Below, one piece after another: positions 24,145 to 30,557 of a DNA stretch of 31,894 nucleotides. Position 1 is the first letter of the stretch. Every line of letters starts with the position of its first letter. Origin of the DNA: a virus; the IMG/VR virus record IMGVR_UViG_3300035670_007331, positions 1-31,894 of that record, one strand, 5' to 3'. Under the pieces are notes generated by a model. The model worked only from the letters and a program-made list of their open reading frames with translations, made no database searches and was not told the DNA's origin. Both the position numbers and the translations under genes were made by a program.

Positions 24145-24404
24145 GTGAATAACACCCTCAAAATTCCAGCAAATAATACAACACCAATTACACCATTTAA
24201 AATCATAAGAGCGCGATCATTCCACTTCATACCAACATAAAACCATCCAACTGCGCCAATCCAACTACACACAATGTCAATCCATTGAAATTGTGTTAAT
24301 CCACTGGCACGGATCGTGATTCCTACAAGCGTAATGATACTTGCAGTCCACTTCACATACCATGTAATTCCTTCTTTTGGTGTAACTGATTTAAGTGTGC
24401 TCAC
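24141..24404 (-). CDS. Small three-helix membrane protein
   Basis: This 87-residue protein is predicted to cross the inner membrane: hydrophobic stretches lie near residues 15-32, 41-58 and 65-86 around short charged loops (GMKWNDRAL). I recall similar phage proteins being assigned DUF6552, but this needs a search. The start is GTG at 24404, with GAGG nine nt before it, overlapping the upstream stop as GTGA. No function is known. Confidence 0.7.
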   Translation of the reverse strand: MSTLKSVTPKEGITWYVKWTASIITLVGITIRASGLTQFQWIDIVCSWIGAVGWFYVGMKWNDRALMILNGVIGVVLFAGILRVLFT

Positions 24405-24583
24405 TTAATTTTGCCTCTTTCTTCATATAATTCTTCACGCTCTTTACATTCCTTTATTATACGCTCTTTTTCAAAGAAAGGCAACTTGATCCAAGAAGTA
24501 ATTTCAGCAGTTGTGCGAAAACACCCAACGCAAAATTCACGTTGGGTGTCTAGTGTGCATATTCCTTTACATGGACTGATCAT
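24401..24583 (-). CDS. DUF1289-like small cysteine protein
   Basis: This 60-residue protein matches the DUF1289 pattern: SPCKGICTLD (Cys at 5 and 9), then FCVGCFRTTAEITSW with Cys 18 and 21. Four cysteines in C-x3-C...C-x2-C spacing probably bind a metal or iron-sulfur centre. This family is common in Proteobacteria and unassigned in function, so a phage copy could be a recruited host gene. The C-terminal half is charged and helical. It overlaps its neighbours by 4 bp on each side. Confidence 0.8.
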   Translation of the reverse strand: MISPCKGICTLDTQREFCVGCFRTTAEITSWIKLPFFEKERIIKECKEREELYEERGKIK

Positions 24584-24807
24584 TTCTTGAAATATTTTTC
24601 CTCAATCTCAAGTTGAGAAACATTATAATCATACACCAACCAAGTCATATATGACAGGATAACAGCACCAAAAGTAATCATTGCAGCATTCTCGCCGAAA
24701 TAATTACCAATACCAATCAAGATCAATGCACCAACTGTACCACCAGCCAATGCTGCACCAACAAAACCAAGAGTTCTAATAGCAGCCTTTGTACGAATAG
24801 TATTCAT
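24580..24807 (-). CDS. Small two-helix membrane protein
   Basis: This 75-residue protein has hydrophobic Gly/Ala-rich helices near residues 9-34 and 40-60, and a charged C-terminal tail (SQLEIEEKYFKK). ATG 24807 (MNTIRTKAAIRTLG) has GAGG eight nt upstream and is preferred over an in-frame GTG at 24828 that would overlap the preceding gene. It probably sits in the inner membrane next to the 24141 product. Roles such as superinfection exclusion or lysis timing are only possibilities. Confidence 0.7.
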   Translation of the reverse strand: MNTIRTKAAIRTLGFVGAALAGGTVGALILIGIGNYFGENAAMITFGAVILSYMTWLVYDYNVSQLEIEEKYFKK

Positions 24808-24820
24808 ATAAATTTCCTCA

Positions 24821-25141
24821 TTAGCCACGACGCATTCGCGAAATATCTTTCATTTGTTCCTCGTCAATGACGGGAACGGCATTACTCTTGTGCATTGTCG
24901 CGATACCTTTGACAAGAGTGCCAGTATATTTGAGAGATTCTTTTCGTTGAGTGTTTGATACGTTTGTGTTTAGAGACTGAATATTGCTCGCAATGTCTGC
25001 ACCAATGCGAGGACTATACTGTAAGCGCGGAATTTCACTTGTTCCCAGAATATGCGCGCTCGGTTTATACTTTTTTGCAACAACACCTTTCACCTTCCGT
25101 TTCTTTTTAGGTTTGAAACGAGCAGCGCAATATATCATCAT
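24821..25141 (-). CDS. Conserved phage protein of unknown function
   Basis: This 106-residue protein starts MMIYCAARFKPKKKRKVKG (ATG 25141 or 25138), with a strongly basic segment then a flexible Ser/Asn-rich middle. The C-terminal block KYTGTLVKGIATMHKSNAVP resembles a segment known from cyanophage-type proteins with no assigned role. A nucleic-acid-binding N-terminus is suggested by charge. It overlaps the upstream gene by 4 bp (ATGA). Confidence 0.7.
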   Translation of the reverse strand: MMIYCAARFKPKKKRKVKGVVAKKYKPSAHILGTSEIPRLQYSPRIGADIASNIQSLNTNVSNTQRKESLKYTGTLVKGIATMHKSNAVPVIDEEQMKDISRMRRG

Positions 25142-25332
25142 ACAATTACAGGATACGTCTCAACGTGCCAGTTATAGAACTTCTTAATCTCGAGAATTTT
25201 CTGACGCACAGGCTGTGGCGTGTTAATGCCATACTGATGCTCAAGTTCAATCAATTCATTTGTAAGTTTACGCAACTCACGAACCTCAACCATCGTGCCG
25301 ATAGGCATAACTTCAAAGTCACCGTTACTCAT
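25138..25332 (-). CDS. Small unassigned helical protein
   Basis: This 64-residue protein (MSNGDFEVMPIGTMVEV...) has a long amphipathic helix, REL-R-K-L-TNELIELEHQYG, with possible coiled-coil periodicity, then PQPVRQKILEIKKFY. It is tightly packed with overlaps at both ends. Its family is not recognised. Confidence 0.6.
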   Translation of the reverse strand: MSNGDFEVMPIGTMVEVRELRKLTNELIELEHQYGINTPQPVRQKILEIKKFYNWHVETYPVIV

Positions 25333-25550
25333 ACTTTCTCCACAAGTTTAGATAGAGTGTGATCAGCAATTTTTGCTCGAATCATGGAGGGAATGTCCGT
25401 ATAAGGATCTTCCAAGAAATAGGAACAACCATCACTCCATGTATTATACTTGACAAATTTCGCAAAATCAAGCATGTGTTTGCGATTGCTAGGGTCAAAT
25501 TGAATTCGTTCTTTTTGAGCAAGAACAGAACGACGATATTCATTTGTCAT
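25329..25550 (-). CDS. Small unassigned protein
   Basis: This 73-residue protein starts at ATG 25550 (MTNEYRRSVLAQKERIQFD) with AAGG nine nt upstream; an in-frame TTG at 25556 is less likely. FDPSNRKHMLDFAKFVKYNTW in the middle looks helical, and WSDGCSYFLEDPYTDIPSM follows. Similar short proteins occur in phages, but no function is known. It overlaps the downstream gene start by 4 bp. Confidence 0.6.
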   Translation of the reverse strand: MTNEYRRSVLAQKERIQFDPSNRKHMLDFAKFVKYNTWSDGCSYFLEDPYTDIPSMIRAKIADHTLSKLVEKV

Positions 25551-25552
25551 AA

Positions 25553-25744
25553 TCAAACGCCTTCTCTGGTCTCCGTCGAAACAGTATCAATTACATCCCA
25601 GCCAAGTTCAACTAAACGATCTTCAACATGGTCTGGGTTTGCGCCACGCAATTCACCAGGAGTAAAGCAAACAACTGCATATCCCGCATGACGCATTTTC
25701 TTACAAAGTTCAAAGACCTTGTTTTCTGTCATCACTTCGCTCAT
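25553..25744 (-). CDS. Small conserved phage protein
   Basis: This 63-residue protein contains MRHAGYAVVCFTPGELRGA then VEDRLVELGWDVID, an alternating strand-helix pattern. The ELRGA...VEDRL...GWDVI motif recurs in phage genes of this kind, without function. It starts with a one-base stop-start overlap. Only the gene call is supported. Confidence 0.65.
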   Translation of the reverse strand: MSEVMTENKVFELCKKMRHAGYAVVCFTPGELRGANPDHVEDRLVELGWDVIDTVSTETREGV

Positions 25745-25977
25745 TAGTAATGCTCCGCATTGTAATCAACATCACCTGGATCAAACGCCAGATCGTCGTA
25801 ACTGACCATGTCAGCATCAGACTCACTGTAATCCATATCGCGATTCTCATATGCCGCGAGAATTTCACTGACTTCAGTTAGTGACAATCCCGTGATCTTG
25901 GCAATTTCTACTTCTCGAAGACCATCTTCGCGATACAGTTCAATAACATCAATTTCTACATTCTTAAAATAACCCAT
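25744..25977 (-). CDS. Small helix-turn-helix-like protein
   Basis: This 77-residue protein has a helix-turn-helix-like segment, LREVEIAKITGLSLTEVSEI, at about residues 20-39, then a very acidic tail with many Asp/Glu (SESDADM, FDPGDVDY). The SD GAGG precedes the ATG by 9 nt. It may bind DNA or a host transcription component. The acidic C-terminus is unusual for a DNA binder and could mimic nucleic acid. No operator site is visible. Confidence 0.65.
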   Translation of the reverse strand: MGYFKNVEIDVIELYREDGLREVEIAKITGLSLTEVSEILAAYENRDMDYSESDADMVSYDDLAFDPGDVDYNAEHY

Positions 25978-25992
25978 AACAAAAATCCTCTT

Positions 25993-26211
25993 TTACCACT
26001 TTTTAGACATATCAGGAAGAACACCATTTTCGGCAAGATAGTTCACGGCACGTTGCCCTGCTTCAGCAGCATCACCTGAATTTTCCCATACAGGAGCAGA
26101 TTCAAATTTGCTCACCTTACCAGCACCGACTTCCAAATCAAGTTTAACAGAAAATTTACGGGAGCCAACGCTGTAGTTGAGACCTGTAAATGTTGCAGAT
26201 GTAATAGCCAT
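25993..26211 (-). CDS. Small unassigned protein
   Basis: This 72-residue protein starts MAITSATFTGLNYSVG at ATG 26211, with GAGG eight nt upstream; the frame extends 5' but overlaps the next gene. The first half is beta-rich, then the segment WENSGDAAEAGQRAVNYLAEN reads as a helix. A promoter-like AATAAATA lies 32 nt before the start, so it may be expressed late. Function is unknown. Confidence 0.65.
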   Translation of the reverse strand: MAITSATFTGLNYSVGSRKFSVKLDLEVGAGKVSKFESAPVWENSGDAAEAGQRAVNYLAENGVLPDMSKKW

Positions 26212-26242
26212 TAGAGTAACCTCATACGATTGGTTTGTTCTA

Positions 26243-26250
26243 TATTTATT
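26243..26250 (-). promoter_or_regulatory. Candidate late promoter AATAAATA
   Basis: The minus-strand AATAAATA differs from the T4 late consensus TATAAATA in one base and lies 32 nt before ATG 26211. It is framed by the inverted repeat GTTCTA (26255-26250) and TAGAAC (26242-26237), an unusual setting. The octamer overlaps the upstream stop codon. Confidence 0.45.
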
Positions 26251-26473
26251 AGAACGGCACTCCCTCACCCATCGGGATCTTATTCAAGTCATCCTGCGTC
26301 TTGCGATCACCGATAACCAAAAGCAGATGACAAGCACGCTCAAGTTTCTCTGCCATGTTGTAGCAGTCCTTGGCACTGACATCATATTGAGTCATAGTAT
26401 TCGCCAAAACATGATCAACGCTGTTCACCAGATCGATCGCATCATTCAATAATGTTTCAGTTTCTCGCTTCAT
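26249..26473 (-). CDS. Small unassigned helical protein
   Basis: This 74-residue protein starts at ATG 26473 (MKRETETLLNDAIDLVNSVD); a GTG at 26485 in the same frame is placed too close to the AAGGAG ribosome site to be preferred. The sequence reads as two or three amphipathic helices (LANTMTQYDVS, AEKLERACHLLLVIGD). No family is recognised. Confidence 0.65.
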   Translation of the reverse strand: MKRETETLLNDAIDLVNSVDHVLANTMTQYDVSAKDCYNMAEKLERACHLLLVIGDRKTQDDLNKIPMGEGVPF

Positions 26474-26475
26474 AA

Positions 26476-26685
26476 TTATTCCCACTCCTTGAAATTGCCA
26501 GACGCTTCATTGTCGTCATAGCCAAGATTATACTCAGCAATCTGCTGCTTCGTCATGAATCGCTCTTCGATTTCTTCGCTGCGATACGTCGCATCAGTAA
26601 AGAAATGCGGACGACGAGGACGACGATAGTAACTATCAGCAGAACCACGGTCATACGGACCACCATGTCGAGTGTCAATGTTCAT
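26476..26685 (-). CDS. Small conserved T4-like phage protein
   Basis: This 69-residue protein begins MNIDTRHGGPYDRGSADSYY. The DTRHGGP-DRGSADSYY-RP-PH pattern is one I recall from T4-like marine phages in a protein of unknown role. The rest is charged with EEIEERFMTKQQIAEYNLGYD. It overlaps the upstream stop by 1 bp. No function. Confidence 0.75.
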   Translation of the reverse strand: MNIDTRHGGPYDRGSADSYYRRPRRPHFFTDATYRSEEIEERFMTKQQIAEYNLGYDDNEASGNFKEWE

Positions 26686-26957
26686 TAGGCAAGCACCTCA
26701 ATGCGGGGAGCGGCACCCTTTTCTTCAGCCAGATCGTCGAAGAAAGAATTGCCAGGGAGCGGAGCAGTGAAGAAGTCAGACGGAAATTTCTTGTCCAACT
26801 GACCCTGCCACACACGCTTGATGGTCTTGGCGCGGAAAGTGCCGTCCATCTTGCTGATGCCGACCACGAGACCGACATAATAACAGTTATTGATACCAAC
26901 GAAGTCAAGACTCTTGACGACGTCACCGATTTTTACAATAGTGTTTTCGCTTTTCAT
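26685..26957 (-). CDS. Small beta-barrel-like phage protein
   Basis: This 90-residue protein starts MKSENTIVKIGDVVKSLDFV. IGDVVKSLDF, CYYVGLVVGI and KRVWQGQL suggest a small beta-barrel fold seen in phage proteins of unknown role. The C-terminus is flexible (GAAPRIEVLA). It follows the 135-bp gap that holds the 27035 hairpin. Confidence 0.7.
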   Translation of the reverse strand: MKSENTIVKIGDVVKSLDFVGINNCYYVGLVVGISKMDGTFRAKTIKRVWQGQLDKKFPSDFFTAPLPGNSFFDDLAEEKGAAPRIEVLA

Positions 26958-27092
26958 ATTATCATTATCGCCTTTTTCGCCTAAAAAGTAAATCGAAAAA
27001 ACTCTAATGAAATCAATAACTTGCGCAATGGGTCCAAGACCGCTTGCAGTCCTATTGCAGCGGTCTTGTTTTATAGGGGAACAGGGGTAGGT
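26958..27092 (-). other. Largest non-coding gap, with strong hairpin and AT-rich leader
   Basis: The longest gap in the window (135 bp) lies between the stop of the 2OG oxygenase and the 26957 start. It holds the hairpin at 27035-27068, an AT-rich stretch and the repeated AGGCGA motif before the ATG. GATAAT occurs twice just before the ATG, too close to act as a promoter for a normal leader. No ORF with a ribosome site was found in it. Confidence 0.6.
27035..27068. terminator. Strong hairpin, terminator-like on the plus strand
   Basis: The arms CAAGACCGCTTGCA (27035-27048) and TGCAGCGGTCTTG (27056-27068) pair over 13 bp with one bulged base and a 7-nt loop. On the plus strand the 3' arm is followed by TTTTATAG, a short T-run. 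On the minus strand, where all genes lie, no T-run follows the structure. It may end antisense transcripts, or serve as a processing or stabilising structure for the message. The strand of action is uncertain. Confidence 0.5.
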
Positions 27093-27665
27093 CTACTGGA
27101 ATTTAGGACCTTCGAACCATGCTACTAGGCTGTGGCGTGTGCCACGTGTAACTGGCTCAAGTCTGTGGTACACAAAGGAAGGAAATGCGATCAGAGTTCC
27201 TTGTGTTCGGATCAATTCTTGCGGTGGGTGCTCTTCCACATTTTCCAAAACCAAGTTTCCGCCATCATATTCAGATGGGTCTGTGAGTTGGAGAACCATT
27301 GAGAGTTTTCTGTGGCGCGGAGAATCGTTCAACCAAAACACATCTTGATGCGATTTATATTCGCCCAAATATTCGCCTTTGTATTCTGTAAATTGTAATG
27401 GTGGTAGACGAGTCACATTGAATCCAAACCAATCGCCATTGATTCTGTTCATAAATTTCCAAAATTCTGAAACAACTGGTTCAAATTGTGGATGAGTGTA
27501 TGCATCAACCCAACGAACTCTTGATCTGCGATAGTTTTCATTTTTGGATTGATTCTTCAATCCCATTCCTGGTTCTACTTCAGGCAATTCCATCGCCATT
27601 TGAATTATGTTTTCGCAGTCTTGCTTTGAAAAGTATGCTGCGTTATAAACCCATTCGCCTCTCAT
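27093..27665 (-). CDS. 2OG-Fe(II) oxygenase (prolyl-hydroxylase/PiuC-like)
   Basis: This 190-residue protein belongs to the Fe(II)/2-oxoglutarate dioxygenase fold. Iron ligands are H106 and D108 in YKSHQDVFW and H167 in FVYHRLEPV, and R177 in RGTRHSL fits the 2OG-binding Arg. ATG 27665 has AGGTGG about five nt before it, so an in-frame GTG further upstream is less likely. Such oxygenases are frequent in T4-like aquatic phages and may hydroxylate proteins or bases; the substrate is not known. It is followed by the 135-bp gap. Confidence 0.9.
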   Translation of the reverse strand: MRGEWVYNAAYFSKQDCENIIQMAMELPEVEPGMGLKNQSKNENYRRSRVRWVDAYTHPQFEPVVSEFWKFMNRINGDWFGFNVTRLPPLQFTEYKGEYLGEYKSHQDVFWLNDSPRHRKLSMVLQLTDPSEYDGGNLVLENVEEHPPQELIRTQGTLIAFPSFVYHRLEPVTRGTRHSLVAWFEGPKFQ

Positions 27666-27674
27666 ATTTACCAC

Positions 27675-28160
27675 CTATGGTTCAAAATTAAAACCCACAT
27701 CTATATAGGTCACCTTAACACCTGCTTCTCTTAACATCTCATCAGAGAAGTCAACAGTGTAATGTTTACCTGTTCCAACACCCGACCATTTACGATCTGG
27801 TCCGATAACTTGTTTAATTCCTGCTTGAATCAAAGCACGAGTGCAATCAGCACATGGCTTTGGTTCCCAATTCAAATATGCTTTTGCGCCATTGAGTGAA
27901 ACACCAACGCGAGCAGCATTGAAGATTGCATTGCGCTCAGCATGTTCAACCCAAGAATATTTTTCAGGACGCTTCCAACGAGAGTTGTGATGGACTTCAT
28001 CAATGCCTCTTGGAAAGCCATTAAAACCCGTCGACAAGATGACGTTATCATCATTGACGATTATACACCCCACCTTTGTCGACGGGTCCTTGCTTTTCTG
28101 AGAGATCAGAGCAGCCTGTAAGATAAACAATTCATCCCACGAAATTTCATCATAATTCAT
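27675..28160 (-). CDS. cd: Deoxycytidylate (dCMP) deaminase
   Basis: This enzyme deaminates dCMP to dUMP for thymidylate synthesis. The 161-residue protein has the zinc site HAERNAIFNA (H73, catalytic E75) and PKPCADCTRALI (C103, C106). The N-terminal half has STKVGCIIV and STGFNGFPRG, standard for dCMP deaminases. It sits two genes downstream of dUTPase with hsp20 between, so both dUMP-supplying enzymes are in one cluster. The closest T4 counterpart is gene cd. Allosteric control by dCTP/dTTP is known for this family but not visible here. Confidence 0.9.
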   Translation of the reverse strand: MNYDEISWDELFILQAALISQKSKDPSTKVGCIIVNDDNVILSTGFNGFPRGIDEVHHNSRWKRPEKYSWVEHAERNAIFNAARVGVSLNGAKAYLNWEPKPCADCTRALIQAGIKQVIGPDRKWSGVGTGKHYTVDFSDEMLREAGVKVTYIDVGFNFEP

Positions 28161-28179
28161 AATATAGTTATCTCAATGG

Positions 28180-28620
28180 TTACTTAATTTCAATCTTACG
28201 AGGTCTCTGTTCTTCAGGAATGACGTTCTCAAGATGAACGGAGAGAATGCCATCAGCAAGAGCAGCATCACGAACCACTACTGTGTCAGACAATACAAAT
28301 TGACGAGAGAACTTGCGACCTGCAATACCCTTTACAAGATAGTTGCGTTCTTCTTCCTCTGCCTTTTTGCCTGTGACTTTGAGAGAGTTTCTCTCAGCAG
28401 TGATTTCGATCTCATCTTGCTTATAGCCAGCAACTGCAAGTTCAATGATAAAATTGTATTCGTCTTTTTTGACGATATTCACTGGAGGAAACGCAGTTGA
28501 TGTTGCCGTAAGTAGATGAGACGCATTGTCGAGAGCAGCGAACGCATTTTCAAACCCAAGAGCAGTTGGAAGAAGGCGATCGAGTCCGTAGTTTGATGCG
28601 AGTGTAGTGATATTTGTCAT
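28180..28620 (-). CDS. Hsp20 small heat-shock protein
   Basis: This 146-residue protein is an alpha-crystallin-type chaperone. The core spans about 45-146, with YNFIIELAVAGYKQDEIEI as the first strands, LKVTGKK, the region IAGRKFSRQFVLSD, ADGILSVHLENV, and the C-terminal KIEI, an I-x-I-type oligomerisation motif. Hsp20 genes are a hallmark of marine T4-like phages. The SD AAAGGAG lies seven nt before the ATG, and a perfect TATAAATA lies 66 nt upstream. Its role in capsid assembly or host stress is inferred. Confidence 0.95.
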   Translation of the reverse strand: MTNITTLASNYGLDRLLPTALGFENAFAALDNASHLLTATSTAFPPVNIVKKDEYNFIIELAVAGYKQDEIEITAERNSLKVTGKKAEEEERNYLVKGIAGRKFSRQFVLSDTVVVRDAALADGILSVHLENVIPEEQRPRKIEIK

Positions 28621-28659
28621 TTGTGTACTCCTTTAATAAGCAAGTGACATTTTAGAAAT

Positions 28660-28680
28660 GGAACCCCAAACGGGCATTCC
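28660..28680 (-). promoter_or_regulatory. Predicted 5'-terminal hairpin of the hsp20 message
   Basis: The minus strand reads GGAATGCCC-GTTT-GGGGTTCC. It folds with four outer pairs, a G-U pair, one bulged G and three inner G-C pairs around a four-base loop. Its first base is where the TATAAATA promoter should start transcription, so the hairpin would cap the RNA 5' end. It may slow decay of the message. Confidence 0.5.
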
Positions 28681-28685
28681 ACTTC

Positions 28686-28693
28686 TATTTATA
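28686..28693 (-). promoter_or_regulatory. Consensus T4 late promoter TATAAATA
   Basis: The minus strand carries a perfect TATAAATA in the gap between dut and hsp20. With T4 spacing the RNA would begin at 28680, giving a 60-nt leader with the hairpin, a short MSLAY reading frame and the AAAGGAG ribosome site. The octamer overlaps the stop codon of dut. Confidence 0.65.
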
Positions 28694-29246
28694 CACCAGT
28701 TGAGCCAAATCCACCATCACGTTCAGAATGTTTTTCAGGTGCCTTTGATAGCACAACAAATTCAACTTGCTCATTACAGGTAACTTCAGCCTGAGCAATG
28801 CGATCGCCTTTACGAATAGTTTGACCCATTTGCGAGATATTTGTCAATAACACAAACACCTGTTCTTGATAATCTACGTCAACAATGCCTTCTGAGTTGG
28901 CTAAAACTAGACCTCTCTTAAGAGACAATCCAGAACGTGGATGAAGGCGAATGCTATAATTGTGAAGCGGTGGTGGAGAAGTATAGATATCCTTAAAAGT
29001 TTCTATAGTAAACCTTCTTTCGATCTTAAAAATCAATCCTGTAGGAATCAACAGGCGATCTCCTGGATAAATAGAAATCTCACCAAAATCATTTACTTTT
29101 TGACTAATTGGATTGTTATACTTATCATATCCAATCACGGACTCAGCCGTGGGCTGGAAAGAGAGATCAAAACAATTAGCCATCGAAGTGCCATATGTTG
29201 GCAATTCGAGATCATCACGAAGTCGATACACATTTACTGCAATCAC
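28689..29246 (-). CDS. dut: dUTPase (dUTP pyrophosphatase)
   Basis: This enzyme hydrolyses dUTP to dUMP and keeps uracil out of DNA. The 185-residue homotrimer-type enzyme has HPRSGLSLKRG (motif 2), NSEGIVDVDYQEQV (motif 3, catalytic Asp), IRKGDRIAQAEV (motif 4) and RDGGFGSTGV (motif 5). It is longer than bacterial Dut (about 150) through inserts before motif 2 (TIETFKDIYTSPPPLHN). Its start is GTG at 29246, supported by GAGG eight nt upstream; no usable ATG lies nearby. It precedes the hsp20 late promoter. Confidence 0.93.
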   Translation of the reverse strand: MIAVNVYRLRDDLELPTYGTSMANCFDLSFQPTAESVIGYDKYNNPISQKVNDFGEISIYPGDRLLIPTGLIFKIERRFTIETFKDIYTSPPPLHNYSIRLHPRSGLSLKRGLVLANSEGIVDVDYQEQVFVLLTNISQMGQTIRKGDRIAQAEVTCNEQVEFVVLSKAPEKHSERDGGFGSTGV

Positions 29247-29249
29247 AAA

Positions 29250-29648
29250 TTATACCTCTTTCTTTTTCTTTCCGATAGTATATTTTGAAACTAACTGCCA
29301 ATCATTCTTTTCCTTGAATGGAAGAATCTTAATTTGAGAGAGCGGAGCAACGTCATCCTTTGTCTTTGCTGGATCGACGAGTTTTACCAATCCCCATTCA
29401 GCCATTAGGTTTGCGATCGTGTTTCTACGTTGGATATCGTTATCGCTCATATTAGATGGCTTACCATCTAACTCAAAGAGTTCCTTGAAGTGAACAATGT
29501 AATATTTGCCTTGCTTATGCAAAATATGGCAAGATTGATACAAGACATTTTCGTTTTTAGCAGCAACGCCAATACGTGTGAGTGTTTCGCGGACTTTGAG
29601 GAAGTCGTCCTGCTGCGCTAATGTAACCTCAACTAATTTATCGACCAT
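29250..29648 (-). CDS. regA: RegA translational repressor
   Basis: RegA binds ribosome sites of many early phage mRNAs and shuts off their translation. This 132-residue protein matches T4 RegA closely through FLKVRETLTRIGVAAK, VLYQSCHILHKQGKYYIVHF and LVSKYTIGK at the end. ATG 29648 (MVDKLVEV) is chosen over a TTG at 29654 that lies 5' of it; AAGG precedes it. It overlaps or abuts gp62, as in T4, where 44-62-regA form one operon. In T4 RegA also represses its own operon. Confidence 0.95.
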   Translation of the reverse strand: MVDKLVEVTLAQQDDFLKVRETLTRIGVAAKNENVLYQSCHILHKQGKYYIVHFKELFELDGKPSNMSDNDIQRRNTIANLMAEWGLVKLVDPAKTKDDVAPLSQIKILPFKEKNDWQLVSKYTIGKKKKEV

Positions 29649-29650
29649 GG

Positions 29651-30031
29651 TCAATCACCCTTATATAATTGTTTTTTTATCGCGGTGACTTGGTCGTCAG
29701 ATAGGATCTTTAATGCCTCAGTCGCTTTCGCGTCCGAATATCCATAATACTCTTTTATGACTTCCAAATCACTGTTTTTCGCCTTTTTGTGCCATTTACT
29801 ATATGGACGCTTTGAGGCTCTCACAATATTTAGTAAAAAGTCATACTTGAGTTTGTTATCTAGGTTCGGGTACTTATTAATCTCATTCGCGAAAAGAACG
29901 GTATCACGATGAAAGGAAAGTGCTCGGTTCACCATAAATGACGAATATGACTTTTCATCCTGTTCAGTCAGGAGCGCATATTCTTTCGTCTGTAAGATAG
30001 ACGGGATAATTTCTTTAAATAGATCAGCCAT
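29651..30031 (-). CDS. 62: Clamp-loader small subunit gp62
   Basis: With four gp44 subunits it forms the clamp loader that places the gp45 clamp on DNA. This 126-residue protein is shorter than T4 gp62 (187) but comparable to that of marine T4-like phages. Conserved blocks include FMVNRALSFHRDTVLFANEI, LKYDFLLNIVRASKRPYSKW and LEVIKEYYGYSDAKATEAL. The gene overlaps the HNH endonuclease gene by 8 bp, so it is separated from gp44 by an intruder. Expression may depend on coupling through that gene. Confidence 0.9.
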   Translation of the reverse strand: MADLFKEIIPSILQTKEYALLTEQDEKSYSSFMVNRALSFHRDTVLFANEINKYPNLDNKLKYDFLLNIVRASKRPYSKWHKKAKNSDLEVIKEYYGYSDAKATEALKILSDDQVTAIKKQLYKGD

Positions 30032-30557
30032 AAATTAAATGTTCTAGCGTATTGATAATTGTATGTCGATTTTGATTGTTCTTTTTATTTTTTAAATGAC
30101 CGCCATAAAATTCTATAGCCTTTCTAGTGTTTTGCATTGGTGTAACATATTCTAAATTTGATATATGATTGTTTAATGGATTATGATCAATATGATTAAT
30201 AATTATAGTTTTTTTAATCCAAACTTTAGCAGGTTGGGGTATAAGATCCCAGCATTCTACTAACTCTTCTGGTGGAAATTTATCTATTGGTTTAAATGCC
30301 CACATCACCAATTGATGTATATAAGTATTTTTTCTAATTTTTTTTGATTCCACATCATATGTGTATCCATCTTGTTCAGTTCCATCAAAAAAATCTAATG
30401 GAAAGTACATCTTATAAGATTTCCTTTCTGCGCGAGATAAATCGGGTTTTATTATTTTACCAGATAGATTGCTCATGAGATAGCCATGATCAGATATCAT
30501 GTACCACGGATGTGGTTTTTCAGCGACCACAACTTCTTTCCATGTAAATTCATCCAT
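30024..30557 (-). CDS. HNH homing endonuclease (NUMOD4-HNH) inserted between gp44 and gp62
   Basis: This 177-residue protein is a free-standing homing-endonuclease-like enzyme. It has a NUMOD4-type start (WYMISDHGYLMSN at about 18-30) and an HNH core: HQLVMWAF (H81), IINHIDHNPLNNHISNLEYVTP with H122, D124, H125, N129 and N134. It has no intron around it and overlaps gp44 and gp62 by 8 bp each. The DNA looks more AT-rich than both neighbours, as expected for a mobile gene. The enzyme would cut endonuclease-free relatives near gp44-gp62 and copy itself in. Confidence 0.9.
   Translation of the reverse strand: MDEFTWKEVVVAEKPHPWYMISDHGYLMSNLSGKIIKPDLSRAERKSYKMYFPLDFFDGTEQDGYTYDVESKKIRKNTYIHQLVMWAFKPIDKFPPEELVECWDLIPQPAKVWIKKTIIINHIDHNPLNNHISNLEYVTPMQNTRKAIEFYGGHLKNKKNNQNRHTIINTLEHLIYG

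Noticed and set aside
26675-26926. Second minus-strand frame overlapping the 26685 gene
   Set aside because: It is Ser/Arg/Leu-rich shadow coding, fully inside a better-supported gene with a proper start.
26938-26972. GATAAT with TTTACT at 17-nt spacing before the 26957 gene
   Set aside because: The -10 ends six nt before the ATG, so the start of transcription would fall within the start codon.
29827-29833. CTAAATA in gp62
   Set aside because: It encodes conserved Leu-Asn-Ile and has no gene start nearby.
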